64,000 nucleotides of DNA, taken from Mesorhizobium sp. GTDB taxonomy: Bacteria > Pseudomonadota > Alphaproteobacteria > Rhizobiales > Rhizobiaceae. Below are positions 9,982 through 21,900 of the stretch, piece after piece (position 1 is the first letter of the stretch; each line of letters begins with the position of its first letter). A model generated the notes under the pieces. The model was not told where the DNA came from and did no database searches. It was given only the letters and a program-made list of their open reading frames with translations. The translations under genes were made by a program, and so were the position numbers. Location: the NCBI GenBank assembly GCA_004017275.1, contig SAKE01000021.1, positions 1 through 64,000 of the forward strand. The letters run 5' to 3'.

Positions 9982-10913
9982 ATGCCTGCCCCGTCCTCAT
10001 TGTCCGAGGCGACGCCGAGATAGGCATCGATGACCCGCTGATCGTTCCTGACTTCGTCGGGCGTGGCGTCGGCGATCTTGCGGCCGTAGTCGAGAACGGC
10101 GATGCGGTCGGATAGGCCCATGACGACGCCGACATCGTGCTCGATCAGCACCACGGTGGTGGCGAAGCGATCGCGCGCGGCACGGACAAATGCCGCCATC
10201 TCGCTCTTTTCGCCTGCGGTCATGCCGGCCATCGGCTCGTCGAGCAAAAGCAGGCGCGGCTCAGCGACCAGTGCACGGGCCAGCTCGACCCGCTTCTGCA
10301 GACCGTAAGGCAGCGTGCCGGCAAGGTGATCGCGAACCGAGCTGAGATCGAGGAATTCGAGGATCTGTTCGGCACGGCTGCGCGAGTCGCGCTGCTCGCC
10401 GCGCGAGCGGCCGATGCCGAGGACCTGGCCGGCAAAGTTGGAGCGGACCTTGTAGGCGAGACCCGAAGCGACATTGTCGAGGACGCTGAGGCCCTTGAAC
10501 AGAGCAAGGTTCTGGAAGGTCCTGGCGACGCCGAGATGGGCCAGCCGCTGCGTCGGGACCTGGGCATAGCTGATACCGTCGAGCCGGACATGGCCACGAT
10601 CCGGCCGATAGACGCCGCTGATGACGTTGATCAGCGAGCTCTTGCCGGCGCCGTTCGGGCCGATGATGGCGCGGATCTCGCCTGATAGAACCGACAGGTC
10701 GATATCGGCCAATGCGACGACGCCGCCAAACGACAGGCCGATGCCTTGCAATGAGAGCAGCGGAGAGGCAACGCCGGCAACTGAGTTGATCGGCTCGCCC
10801 GTGTCTTCGGACTGCTGCCGTAGCCGCGGGCTTGACGGCAAGCCGCGCGCAAAGACCTCCGGCGCATAGGCGGAAGCCTCCATCACTCCGAGCGTATAAC
10901 TGGGCAGAGGCAT
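9978..10913 (-). CDS. livG: Liv-type ABC transporter ATP-binding protein (LivG-like)
   Basis: Walker A GPNGAGKSS, Walker B LLLLDEPMAGM; overlaps livH by 4 nt; start may lie further downstream. Confidence 0.9.
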   Translation of the reverse strand: MPLPSYTLGVMEASAYAPEVFARGLPSSPRLRQQSEDTGEPINSVAGVASPLLSLQGIGLSFGGVVALADIDLSVLSGEIRAIIGPNGAGKSSLINVISGVYRPDRGHVRLDGISYAQVPTQRLAHLGVARTFQNLALFKGLSVLDNVASGLAYKVRSNFAGQVLGIGRSRGEQRDSRSRAEQILEFLDLSSVRDHLAGTLPYGLQKRVELARALVAEPRLLLLDEPMAGMTAGEKSEMAAFVRAARDRFATTVVLIEHDVGVVMGLSDRIAVLDYGRKIADATPDEVRNDQRVIDAYLGVASDNEDGAGI

Positions 10914-11036
10914 TCCAATCGTCCTCGATTGCTTCAGCCGGCGCGCAAATTCTCATTGCTGCTCGATGGCTCGAGCGCGCCGGTAGCTTTCATTCTCGTG
11001 CTGGCCGGAGCCTGTCCGGCCAGCCTGTGGGGGTGA

Positions 11037-12140
11037 CTACTCCGCCGCCAGCGACGCTGCCGTCTCGGCGTTTTCCAACGCGCGGACGAGCGGGATGACA
11101 TGCTTGCCGAAATACTCGACCTCTTCCTGGAAGTGCAGGAAGCCAAGCAGGATGAGATCTGCACCGGCGCGCTTCAGGTCGACGATCCGCTGAGCGACTT
11201 GTCTGGGGGTGCCGATCAGGTTCGAGCGGAAGCCGTCATTGTACTGGACCAGATCGTCGAAGGACGATTTCGCCCAATTGCCCTCGCCTTCCGGCGAGGC
11301 CTTGCCGGCATTCTTGACCTCGTGGCCGAAAGCGTTGACCGCCTCGGGGTTGGCCCTGGCGATGATTTCAGCGAGCACCGCTTTGGCCTCGTCCTCGGTC
11401 TCGCGGACGATGGCGAAGGCATTGACGCCTACCTTGACGGAGTGATTGTTGGCCTTGGCCTTGGACTGGATATCGTCGACCTGCTTGGCAATCTCGGCAG
11501 GCGTGTTGCCGTTGGTGAAGTACCAGTCCGACACCCGCGATGCCATGTCGCGTGCGGCGCGCGACGATCCGCCCTGGAAGATTTCGGGCAGCGGCTGCGG
11601 CGGCTTCGGCTTCAGCGAATATTCGTTGAAGCGGTAGAAATCGCCGCGGAAGGTGAAGCTGTCTTCAGTCCATATTCCGCGCAGCGCACGGATGAACTCC
11701 TCCGAGCGGCGATAGCGCTCGTCATGATCGAGCCAATGCTCGCCGATGGCGTGGAACTCGCCACGGAACCAGCCTGAGACGAGATTGATGGCGACGCGGC
11801 CGTTGGTCAAATAGCTGATTGTGGCGATCTGCTTGGCGGCCAGCGCTGGATTCCACGGTCCTGGCAGGATTGCCGCGATGACCTTGAGCGAGGTGGTCGC
11901 CGCCAGCAGATCATGGCTGAACGCCACCGATTCATGCTGTTCGTCGGCGCCGTAGCCGGCGGTGAAACGGATCTGGCTGAGCGCATAGTCGAAGCCGGAC
12001 TTCTCGGCGATCTGCGCCAGCTTGCGGTTATACTCGGCCGAGTGGTTGGTGCGCTGCTCGATGTTGGAGATCACCAGGCCGCCCGAAACATTCGGCACCC
12101 AGTAGGCGAATTTGATCGCGTCGGTTTCTGCGTGTGCCAT
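11037..12140 (-). CDS. sfnG: Dimethylsulfone monooxygenase, SfnG-like FMNH2-dependent
   Basis: Luciferase-like (FAYWVPNVSGGLVISNIEQRT, YLTNGRVAINLVSGWFRGEFHAIGEHWLDHDERYRRSEEFIRALRGIWTED). Confidence 0.88.
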   Translation of the reverse strand: MAHAETDAIKFAYWVPNVSGGLVISNIEQRTNHSAEYNRKLAQIAEKSGFDYALSQIRFTAGYGADEQHESVAFSHDLLAATTSLKVIAAILPGPWNPALAAKQIATISYLTNGRVAINLVSGWFRGEFHAIGEHWLDHDERYRRSEEFIRALRGIWTEDSFTFRGDFYRFNEYSLKPKPPQPLPEIFQGGSSRAARDMASRVSDWYFTNGNTPAEIAKQVDDIQSKAKANNHSVKVGVNAFAIVRETEDEAKAVLAEIIARANPEAVNAFGHEVKNAGKASPEGEGNWAKSSFDDLVQYNDGFRSNLIGTPRQVAQRIVDLKRAGADLILLGFLHFQEEVEYFGKHVIPLVRALENAETAASLAAE

Positions 12141-12306
12141 GAAACTGTCTCCCATTCAGGCCGTCTTGGTTGATCGCTCCGGCCGCGCCGGTTTCGCCAA
12201 TATTTATTATGTTTATAGAATATATATACAAAGAAGGATTTTCCGTTTTTGGGGTCCTCTTGGAACGGAAATACCAATTTTGCCCGGCCAAGCCGGCTTG
12301 CCTGGG

Positions 12307-13767
12307 TCAGCTCGCGACCGGCCCATGCTTGGCATTGGCGCCAATGGCCTCGGCTGACGGCAGCGTTTCCAGCAGCTGGGCAATTTCGGCCGCGACCGTC
12401 TGGGCATGGCGGGCGACCTCGGGCAGGCCCATGAGTTCGCCGAAAGTCCCTCGCGCCAGCGGACCGGCGACCAGGAGTGTCGCGGCCACCTTGCCGTTCC
12501 GGCCGATTGCGCGGCTGTCGAGGTCGGTGTCGATGCCAAGCCCGTATTGATCCGTCCGGATCAGCCCGGCTTCCGCGAGTGAGCTTAGCGCCGGGTTCAG
12601 CTGTAGTGCCTGCCCATGGGCCGGACCGGTGGTGTTGATGACGGCATCGAAGCGCGTCGTCTCGATCCGCGTCTGCCCGCGCCGCTGAAAGCTGACCGCC
12701 AGGCTGCCGTCTTCATCGTTCGATGCAACAAGCCTGGCGGCAATGATGTCGAATGTGCCGGCTGCATGACGCCGATCAAGCACGGTAGCGACCTGCGGCG
12801 CGATCCTGAAGCGATGCACGTCCCAGAATACGCGCAACTGACGGACCAGCCTTGCCCGCTCCGGCGGAGCAAGTGCTGACCACAGCACAGGACCCTGCAG
12901 GCGCAACTGGTCGAAGACCGACTGCCAGTTGACATTTGCCGCACGTGCAGCTGCCAGCGTCGTGCGGATGTTTTCGAGCAACCGGAGCGCCGTCGTGGCC
13001 GGCGCCGATGCGAAATCGCCGAAGGGTTCGCCCCTAATATCAGGATGGCCGCGCGAGCGCAGTCCGCGGCGTGATAGCGCCAGGATGCAGCCGCGATGGC
13101 CACGGCGGTCTAGTTCGGCGACCATGTCGGCCGAGGTCAAGCCAGAGCCGATGATCAGCACCGACGCCTCCGGCCCGATCCCGGCAAGCGCTGACGTGGC
13201 ATACGGATCGGCAATGAAACCCGGTGCTTCCAACAGGTGGATCAGTGCGGCTGGAATTGCGGGCTGCGGATGCGTCGCCGCCAGGACGACGATGTCGGCG
13301 GCAACCCGCGCATTGGGCGTATGCACGATCCACCCCGCGCCATCTCTCTCACGCGTCACGCGTATGGCGGGACCTTCGACATGACGGATAACGCCGGAAC
13401 CGAGATAGGGCGCCAGATGCTCGGCGACGTAGCGACCGAACACACGCCGACGCGGAAAAGCGTCGCCATTCTTCCAGATGGCAGCCGGGTCGTGTTCGAG
13501 TTCCCCGCTGCCAGTCAACCAGCGTGCAAAATGCTGCGGGTCGTTGGGATCCATGCTCATCCTGACCGCAGGGACATTGACCCGATGGGATGGTTCCTCG
13601 CTGGAATAGGCAAGGCCGCCGCCGAGCACCGGTCGCGGCTCGATGACGGAAATCGTCAGGCGCTCCGGCCGATGGGTCCGCGCCAGGTGCCAGGCCACCG
13701 CCGCGCCGGAAAAGCCGCCGCCGACAATAGCGACGCGCAGCCGATGGACCGGAGGGAGCGCGTTCAC
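12307..13767 (-). CDS. FAD/NAD(P)-binding protein, COG4529-like
   Basis: [20 protein letters not shown] dinucleotide-binding motif, [28 protein letters not shown] start overlaps the ssuD stop. Confidence 0.8.
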   Translation of the reverse strand: MNALPPVHRLRVAIVGGGFSGAAVAWHLARTHRPERLTISVIEPRPVLGGGLAYSSEEPSHRVNVPAVRMSMDPNDPQHFARWLTGSGELEHDPAAIWKNGDAFPRRRVFGRYVAEHLAPYLGSGVIRHVEGPAIRVTRERDGAGWIVHTPNARVAADIVVLAATHPQPAIPAALIHLLEAPGFIADPYATSALAGIGPEASVLIIGSGLTSADMVAELDRRGHRGCILALSRRGLRSRGHPDIRGEPFGDFASAPATTALRLLENIRTTLAAARAANVNWQSVFDQLRLQGPVLWSALAPPERARLVRQLRVFWDVHRFRIAPQVATVLDRRHAAGTFDIIAARLVASNDEDGSLAVSFQRRGQTRIETTRFDAVINTTGPAHGQALQLNPALSSLAEAGLIRTDQYGLGIDTDLDSRAIGRNGKVAATLLVAGPLARGTFGELMGLPEVARHAQTVAAEIAQLLETLPSAEAIGANAKHGPVAS

Positions 13768-14936
13768 GAGGCGCTGGCGAGCGATTTCGGCCGGTGGTCG
13801 CCGGCGATGGTCTCGCCGAACGGGCCGGTGTTGACGGACGAAGCGGCAACTTTGACCGGATGATCGGTCGGCAGTTTCGGCAGCACCAGTTCGCCGAAGC
13901 GATAGGCTTCTTCGAGATGCGGATAGCCGGACAGGATGAAGGTATCGATGCCGAGACGCCGGTATTCGTCGATGCGCTCTGCGATTGTGTCGGGGTCGCC
14001 GACAAGTGCCGTTCCTGCACCGCCGCGCACCAGGCCGACGCCGGCCCACAAATTGGGCGCGATCTCGAGCTCGGCGCGGTTGCCGCCATGCAGCGCGCTC
14101 ATCCGCGCCTGGCCAACCGAATCCATGCGGGCAAACACCTTCTGCGCCGAGGCGATAGTCGCATCGTCGAGCCGGCTGATCAAACTGTCGGCGGCGGCCC
14201 AGGCCTCCTCGGTGGTTTCGCGGGCGATGACATGCAGGCGAATGCCGAAGGAGAGCTTGCGGCCGGCCTTCTCGGCCAGTGCGCGCACGGCGTCCAGCTT
14301 GCGCTCGACATCGGCGGGCGGTTCGCCCCACGTCAGATATTTATCGATCTCCTCGGCTGCCACTGTCGATCCGGCGTCGGACGAGCCACCGAAATAAAGC
14401 GGCGGATAGGGCGTCTGCACCGGCGGGAACAGGAGCCTTCCATCCTCGATACGGAAATGCTTGCCCTCATGCTCGACCGTCTCGCCGCTCAGCAGCCGCT
14501 TGTAGATCCGCAGGAACTCCTGCGTCACCTCATAGCGCTCGGCATGCGACAGGAAGATGCCGTCGCCCTTGTTCTCCAGCGGATCGCCGCCTGTGACGAC
14601 ATTGATCAGGAGGCGTCCGTTGGAAATGCGATCCAGCGTCGCCGTCATGCGCGCGGCCAGCGTCGGCGACTGCAGGCCGGGGCGCACAGCGACGAGGAAG
14701 CGCAAGCGCTCGGTCAATGGCGCCAGTGCCGAGGCGATCACCCAGGAATCCTCGCATGCCCGGCCGGTGGGCAGCAGCACGCCGTAGTAACCCAGCGTGT
14801 CGGCAGCCTTCGCCACCTGCGTCAGATAAGGCAGATCGACGGCCCTGCCGCCTTCGGTCGTGCCGAGATAACGGCTGTCGCCATGCGTCGGCAGAAACCA
14901 GAGCACCTTGATGCGTTCTGGAATATCGCCGGTCAT
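13764..14936 (-). CDS. ssuD: FMNH2-dependent alkanesulfonate monooxygenase, SsuD-like
   Basis: [66 protein letters not shown] is characteristic of SsuD. Confidence 0.93.
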   Translation of the reverse strand: MTGDIPERIKVLWFLPTHGDSRYLGTTEGGRAVDLPYLTQVAKAADTLGYYGVLLPTGRACEDSWVIASALAPLTERLRFLVAVRPGLQSPTLAARMTATLDRISNGRLLINVVTGGDPLENKGDGIFLSHAERYEVTQEFLRIYKRLLSGETVEHEGKHFRIEDGRLLFPPVQTPYPPLYFGGSSDAGSTVAAEEIDKYLTWGEPPADVERKLDAVRALAEKAGRKLSFGIRLHVIARETTEEAWAAADSLISRLDDATIASAQKVFARMDSVGQARMSALHGGNRAELEIAPNLWAGVGLVRGGAGTALVGDPDTIAERIDEYRRLGIDTFILSGYPHLEEAYRFGELVLPKLPTDHPVKVAASSVNTGPFGETIAGDHRPKSLASAS

Positions 14937-15197
14937 GGCCTGCCTCCCGTGTGCTGACGGGCATGGCCGGCTGGCTTGGTCGAGGGCTGATGCAAAAGTG
15001 TGGGCATGGCGTGGTCCTGTGCAGATGGAAACCAGATCGCCAGTGCAGATTGCTTATTCCACAAATTCTGTAGAGTTAGTCTATTCTAAATCTGCCGCCG
15101 CATTTGGAAATGTTTTTCAAGTCGCCGGAATTGGCTGCTGAGCGCAAATGGCCGCAGCATGGCACATTCATGGGCAAGGACTTGCAGAGAGACTGTT

Positions 15198-15273
<76 letters not shown>

Positions 15274-15445
15274 ACTTCCGGCAGTCAACCGGCGCCGTTT
15301 CCGGCGAAGAGATCCGGCGCGGGTTGGAGACCGCGCCGTTAGTGCAGGCGGCTTCTAACCCCGCCTTTCCCAGATATCAAGCCTTCGAGAGCCGCTTTTT
15401 CGTCACAGGCCACGAAAGCCTGTAAACGCCCGCTTTCGAGGTCGA

Positions 15446-15835
15446 TCAGACCTCGTCGTCGTCGTCGCCGACGCCGATCATGTCGGCAACGTCGTCGTCT
15501 TCTTCCTCTTCGTCGGCAAGGAAAGTGTCATCCTCGTCGTCGCCGAGATCGACGTCGTCCTCGTCGTCGCCGAGATCCGGCAGGTCGTCGCCCTTGACGT
15601 CTTCGTCGGCCTCTTCGAGCGAGACGACCTCAACGCCGTCTTCTTCCTCGGCGTCCACTTCCTTCTCGGCCACTTCCTCTTCTTCCTCGAGGGCGGCAAT
15701 CTTGCCTTCCTCGAAATAGGAACGCGGATAGGTCTTGCCGGTGTAGGGCGAGACGATCGGGTCCTTGTTCAGGTCGTAGAATTTTCGGCCCGTCTCCGGA
15801 TCGATACGTTTTGTGCCAAGTTCGGTTTTTGCCAC
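15446..15835 (-). CDS. TIGR02300 family (FYDLN acidic domain) protein
   Basis: AKTELGTKRIDPETGRKFYDLNKDPIVSPYTGKTYP plus acidic low-complexity tail; GTG start at 15835. Confidence 0.93.
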   Translation of the reverse strand: MAKTELGTKRIDPETGRKFYDLNKDPIVSPYTGKTYPRSYFEEGKIAALEEEEEVAEKEVDAEEEDGVEVVSLEEADEDVKGDDLPDLGDDEDDVDLGDDEDDTFLADEEEEDDDVADMIGVGDDDDEV

Positions 15836-16002
15836 GGCAAGCCTCGTCAATAAAAGAGTGGTCCCCTTAACCACAGTTTGCAGCGCTGTCAAAGCGAAAA
15901 GCCGGCGTCACAAAACCATGCATTGAAAGGCCTCGCGCGAAGTGACGACCATGGGGATGACCATTTCGGCCCGCCGTGATACGAGACCGCCGCAACAAAT
16001 GA

Positions 16003-17400
<1,398 letters not shown>

Positions 17401-17488
17401 TCAAGACCGAATTAGGTTCGGCATAAAGGAAGTATTGATCTACAGGCCCTATTTACTGACTGAATGAGGTGTTTCATGGTGGCGCAGA

Positions 17489-18088
17489 TTGTTTGTGGTC
17501 GATGGAAGAGTCACCGCTGTTAAGGAGCTAACAGACGGTCGATTTGCATATTCACGCGGGCGACAAAGGCCTGCCGCAATCCTGACCCGAGAGCAACTTG
17601 AAGAGATTCAGCGCCTCAACGGCATACGTCTCGTATTGCCGTACATTTGTCTGGCTCTTGGTGGCATTATCATTTTCATTATCATCAAAGATCAGCTGCC
17701 CTTGGCTGCCTCCATTGCTGTCGGCGCGGTTGCAGCCGCTCTTGGCGCCTACGCCATCATCACAACAACAAAACGGGTTGGCAAGATATTGGATCAGGCC
17801 ACTTCAGAGGCCGAGTTGCCAGTTCGTATTCCTCCCGCGATGATCTCTAGAACTCTCTGGCGCTCCAGCAGCGATCGCGATGTGCTGATGGGCAGGTGGT
17901 TTTGGGGCTGCATGTCCGTCATGTCTATAGCCGTCTTAGCCGCAAAAGTTCTGAAATTCGACGATCATCGAAGCCTGACCGATACCGCTGCCATGCTTGG
18001 CTTTGCCATTTTTTCGTACGTGCTGTTCCGAACGTTTTCGACGGAGCGCCAGCGCAGGAAGTCTGCAACAGCTCCTGAGAAGTCTTGA
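17489..18088 (+). CDS. Hypothetical membrane protein
   Basis: About four hydrophobic segments; TTG (17489) or GTG (17495) start; between aroA and cmk. Confidence 0.55.
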   Translation: MFVVDGRVTAVKELTDGRFAYSRGRQRPAAILTREQLEEIQRLNGIRLVLPYICLALGGIIIFIIIKDQLPLAASIAVGAVAAALGAYAIITTTKRVGKILDQATSEAELPVRIPPAMISRTLWRSSSDRDVLMGRWFWGCMSVMSIAVLAAKVLKFDDHRSLTDTAAMLGFAIFSYVLFRTFSTERQRRKSATAPEKS

Positions 18089-18160
18089 TCATCGGAGACT
18101 TCTTCGGGCCTGTCGATTTCATCCTTGATTTAGCGCCGCGCCTCCGCTTCAAGCATTTGC

Positions 18161-18826
18161 ATGATAGCCATTGCCGAAAGAGCCGGTTTCACCATAGCCA
18201 TCGACGGCCCCGCCGGCGCCGGAAAAGGCACGCTGGCCCGGCGGCTCGCCGACCATTACCGGCTGAATCTGCTCGACACCGGTCTCACTTACCGGGCCGT
18301 GGCCTATGCGCTACTCCAGCACGCGCTGCCACTGGACAATGTCTCGGCGGCCGAAACCGCGGCGCGTCAGGTCGATCTGGCGAAGCTCGATCGCGCGGTG
18401 CTGTCGGCGCACGCCGTCGGTGAGGCGGCTTCGAAGGTCGCGGTGTTTCCAACGGTGCGACGCATCCTCGTCGAAAAGCAACGCGACTTCGCCAAGACGC
18501 CACCGGGCGCCGTGCTCGACGGGCGCGACATCGGCACCGTTGTCTGCCCCGACGCCGACATCAAACTCTATGTGACGGCGAGCGCCGAGGTGCGCGCGAA
18601 GCGCCGGCTGGCCGAGATCGAGAGCATCGGCGGCACCGCCAATTTTGCCGAGATCCTCGCCGATATAGTGCGCCGTGATGAGCGCGACATGGGCCGCGCG
18701 GACTCACCGTTGAAGCCCGCCGCCGACGCGCACTTGCTTGATACCAGCGAAATGGCTATAGAAGCCGCGTTTCTCGCAGCCAGAACTGTCATCGACGACG
18801 TGCTGGCCAAGAGAAACAAGGCCTGA
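18161..18826 (+). CDS. cmk: Cytidylate kinase
   Basis: [58 protein letters not shown]. Confidence 0.97.
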   Translation: MIAIAERAGFTIAIDGPAGAGKGTLARRLADHYRLNLLDTGLTYRAVAYALLQHALPLDNVSAAETAARQVDLAKLDRAVLSAHAVGEAASKVAVFPTVRRILVEKQRDFAKTPPGAVLDGRDIGTVVCPDADIKLYVTASAEVRAKRRLAEIESIGGTANFAEILADIVRRDERDMGRADSPLKPAADAHLLDTSEMAIEAAFLAARTVIDDVLAKRNKA

Positions 18827-19034
18827 TCCGGGTTTTTCCTTCGTATTTCCGTTGTCGAACGCGAAGAAAATACCCATATCGGGCACGAACCAGCCTGCCA
18901 GCATTCTTCATGCGCCGGAATTGCCGCTTAAAGAGCGGCCCAGGGCTTTTGTAGCCCGGAACGCCGGCAGGCCAACGCAACGCTAACCCACGGCGCCCGT
19001 CCCGCTTGAGATGCGGGACACTCCAGGAGAAACA

Positions 19035-20732
19035 ATGTCAGCTGCAAATCCCACTCGCGATGATTTCGCGAGCCTGCTCGAAGAATCATTTACCACAGGC
19101 CATTCCGGCGAAGGCCAGGTCGTCAAGGGCACGATCACCGCGATCGAAAAGGACATGGCCATCATCGATGTCGGCCTCAAGGTCGAAGGCCGCGTGCCGC
19201 TGAAGGAATTCGGCGTCAAGGGCAAGGACACCACCCTCAAGGTCGGTGACACTGTCGAAGTCTATGTCGAGCGCATCGAAAACGCGCTTGGCGAAGCGAT
19301 GCTTTCGCGTGAGAAGGCCCGCCGCGAAGAGAGCTGGGTCCGGCTCGAAGAGAAGTTCACCAAGGGTGAGCGCGTCGAAGGCGTCATCTTCAACCAGGTG
19401 AAGGGCGGCTTCACTGTCGACCTCGACGGCGCCGTGGCCTTCCTGCCGCGCAGCCAGGTCGATATCCGCCCGATCCGCGACGTCTCCCCGCTGATGCACA
19501 ACCCGCAGCCCTTCGAGATCCTCAAGATGGATCGCCGCCGCGGCAACATCGTGGTGTCGCGCCGTACCGTGCTCGAGGAGAGCCGCGCCGAACAGCGTTC
19601 GGAAATCGTGCAGAACCTCGAAGAAGGCCAGGTTGTCGAAGGCGTCGTCAAGAACATCACCGATTACGGTGCGTTCGTCGACCTCGGCGGCATCGACGGC
19701 CTGCTGCATGTCACCGACATGGCATGGCGCCGCGTCAACCATCCGACCGAAATCCTCAACATCGGTCAGACGGTCAAGGTGCAGATCATCCGCATCAACC
19801 AGGAAACCCACCGCATCTCGCTCGGCATGAAGCAGCTCGAGAGCGATCCGTGGTCCGAGATCGGCACCAAGTTCCCGATCGGCAAGAAGATCAAGGGTAC
19901 CGTCACCAACATCACCGACTACGGCGCGTTCGTCGAGCTGGAGCCGGGCATCGAGGGTCTCATCCACGTTTCGGAAATGTCGTGGACGAAGAAGAACGTG
20001 CATCCCGGCAAGATCCTGTCGACCACCCAGGAAGTCGACGTGGTGGTGCTCGAGGTCGATCCGGCCAAGCGCCGCATCTCGCTCGGCCTCAAGCAGACGC
20101 TCGAGAATCCGTGGCAGGCTTTCGCTTCTAGCCATCCGGTCGGCAGCCAGGTCGAGGGCGAGGTCAAGAACAAGACCGAGTTCGGCCTGTTCATCGGCCT
20201 CGAAGGCGACGTGGACGGCATGGTGCACCTTTCCGACCTCGACTGGACCCGTCCGGGCGAGCAGGTCATCGAAGAGTACAATCGCGGCGACATGGTCAAG
20301 GCGCAGGTGCTCGACGTCGACATCGACAAGGAGCGCATCTCGCTCGGCATCAAGCAGCTGGCTAAGGATACGGTCGGCGAAGCGGCGACTTCGGGCGAAC
20401 TGCGCAAGAACGCGGTCGTCACCTGCGAAGTCATCGGCGTCAAGGATGGCGGTCTGGAAGTGCGGCTGGTCGACAGCGGCATCGAGACCTTCATCAAGCG
20501 CTCCGATCTGAGCCGTGACCGCGACGAGCAGCGCCCCGAGCGCTTCACCGTCGGCCAGAAGGTCGATGCCCGCGTCATCGCCTTCGACAAGAAGACCCGC
20601 AAGCTGCAGGTCTCGATCAAGGCGCTGGAAATCGCCGAAGAGAAGGAAGCGGTCGCCCAGTACGGCTCGACCGACTCCGGCGCTTCGCTGGGCGACATCC
20701 TGGGCGCCGCGCTGAAGAAGCAGGGCAGCTAA
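19035..20732 (+). CDS. rpsA: 30S ribosomal protein S1
   Basis: Multiple S1 repeats (VKNITDYGAFVDLGGIDGLLHVTDM and similar); located after cmk. Confidence 0.98.
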   Translation: MSAANPTRDDFASLLEESFTTGHSGEGQVVKGTITAIEKDMAIIDVGLKVEGRVPLKEFGVKGKDTTLKVGDTVEVYVERIENALGEAMLSREKARREESWVRLEEKFTKGERVEGVIFNQVKGGFTVDLDGAVAFLPRSQVDIRPIRDVSPLMHNPQPFEILKMDRRRGNIVVSRRTVLEESRAEQRSEIVQNLEEGQVVEGVVKNITDYGAFVDLGGIDGLLHVTDMAWRRVNHPTEILNIGQTVKVQIIRINQETHRISLGMKQLESDPWSEIGTKFPIGKKIKGTVTNITDYGAFVELEPGIEGLIHVSEMSWTKKNVHPGKILSTTQEVDVVVLEVDPAKRRISLGLKQTLENPWQAFASSHPVGSQVEGEVKNKTEFGLFIGLEGDVDGMVHLSDLDWTRPGEQVIEEYNRGDMVKAQVLDVDIDKERISLGIKQLAKDTVGEAATSGELRKNAVVTCEVIGVKDGGLEVRLVDSGIETFIKRSDLSRDRDEQRPERFTVGQKVDARVIAFDKKTRKLQVSIKALEIAEEKEAVAQYGSTDSGASLGDILGAALKKQGS

Positions 20733-20772
20733 GCTTCGGCTGTCTGCCGCGCCTCGCGCGCGGCCTGAATAA

Positions 20773-20808
20773 GGAAACCCGTGGGTCGCAAGGCTCGCGG
20801 GTTTTTTT
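20773..20808 (+). terminator. Rho-independent terminator after rpsA
   Basis: aaacccg...cgggttttttt stem with T tract. Confidence 0.8.
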
Positions 20809-20968
20809 CATGCGCGATAGAACCAGGCGGTGGTGGCCTTGCGATGGGGTTGGCACAAGACAAAGACGATGGAACACCTTCAATTCCGCACTCGCGGCTG
20901 TAAGTTCGGGCCATCGTTACTGGTAGACATCGGAAAGCCATGCCTGGGGCAACAGAGAAGCATTGCGC

Positions 20969-21790
20969 ATGAACGTCGTCGGAATCTATCGCTATCCGGT
21001 CAAGAGCCTGCGCGGCCATGCCGTACAGTGTGCTGACATCGAGACCATGGGCATGGCGGGGGACCGCCGCTGGATGGTCGTCGACAAGGATGGACACTTC
21101 CTCACCATTCGCCAGATACCGGCAATGACGACGATCGACGTCGACCATCGCGGCACGGGCATCCTGTTGAAGCATGACAAGCATGGTTCGCACGCCGTCG
21201 AGGCTCCAGCCTCTGACGCTGCGCTCCGTCCGGTCAAGATCTGGAAGGATATGGTTGCTGCGCGCCCGGGTGACCCTGCCGCAGGCGCCTATCTCTCCAC
21301 GATTCTTGGCCGGCCCGTCGATCTCGTCTATTTGGACGATCCGCAGAACCGGCCGGTCGACCCGGAATTCGGCCAGCCTGGCGATTACGTCAGCTTTGCC
21401 GACGGTTTTCCGCTGCTGGTCGCAACGACGGGCTCGCTGGACCATCTGAACAGCCATCTTGCCAGGCCCATCGAGATGGCGCGGTTTCGGCCAAACATCG
21501 TCCTCGACGCAGAAGGCGCATGGCCCGAAGACAGCTGGAAGACGATCCGTATCGGTTCTGTCGAGTTGCGGATCGCAAAGCCCTGCGCGCGCTGTGTCAT
21601 CACCACCCGCGATCCGTATAGCGGCGAGCAACCGGATCCGCGCGAGCCGTTGCAGACGCTTGGCAAACTTCATCGCTCCGCCAAGGGCGGCATCATCTTC
21701 GGCCAGAATGCGATTCCGAACAACGCCGGCACGATCTCCGTCGGCGACGCAGTCGAGGTCATGGAGGCGGGGGGCTCGAACCTGACATAG
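20969..21790 (+). CDS. MOSC domain-containing protein
   Basis: MNVVGIYRYPVKSLRGHAVQCADIETMGMAGDRRWMVVD; FRPNIVLDAEGAWPEDSWKTIRIGSVELRIAKPCARCVITTRDP. Confidence 0.92.
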   Translation: MNVVGIYRYPVKSLRGHAVQCADIETMGMAGDRRWMVVDKDGHFLTIRQIPAMTTIDVDHRGTGILLKHDKHGSHAVEAPASDAALRPVKIWKDMVAARPGDPAAGAYLSTILGRPVDLVYLDDPQNRPVDPEFGQPGDYVSFADGFPLLVATTGSLDHLNSHLARPIEMARFRPNIVLDAEGAWPEDSWKTIRIGSVELRIAKPCARCVITTRDPYSGEQPDPREPLQTLGKLHRSAKGGIIFGQNAIPNNAGTISVGDAVEVMEAGGSNLT

Positions 21791-21900
21791 TCGCTGCTCC
21801 GAGCGTCGGCGGCTGCCATGCTTGGAACGGGCCGACCTTGGCTGTAGACTGACAAGGTCGGCAACAGGCCGCCCTTGGAAGCCAAACGATCGGAGGCCCG

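Noticed and set aside
13794-14957. 387-aa plus-strand ORF
   Set aside because: Antisense to ssuD; no homology pattern.
15480-15719. Serine-rich plus-strand ORF
   Set aside because: Antisense of the Asp/Glu-rich tail of the TIGR02300 protein; low-complexity artefact.
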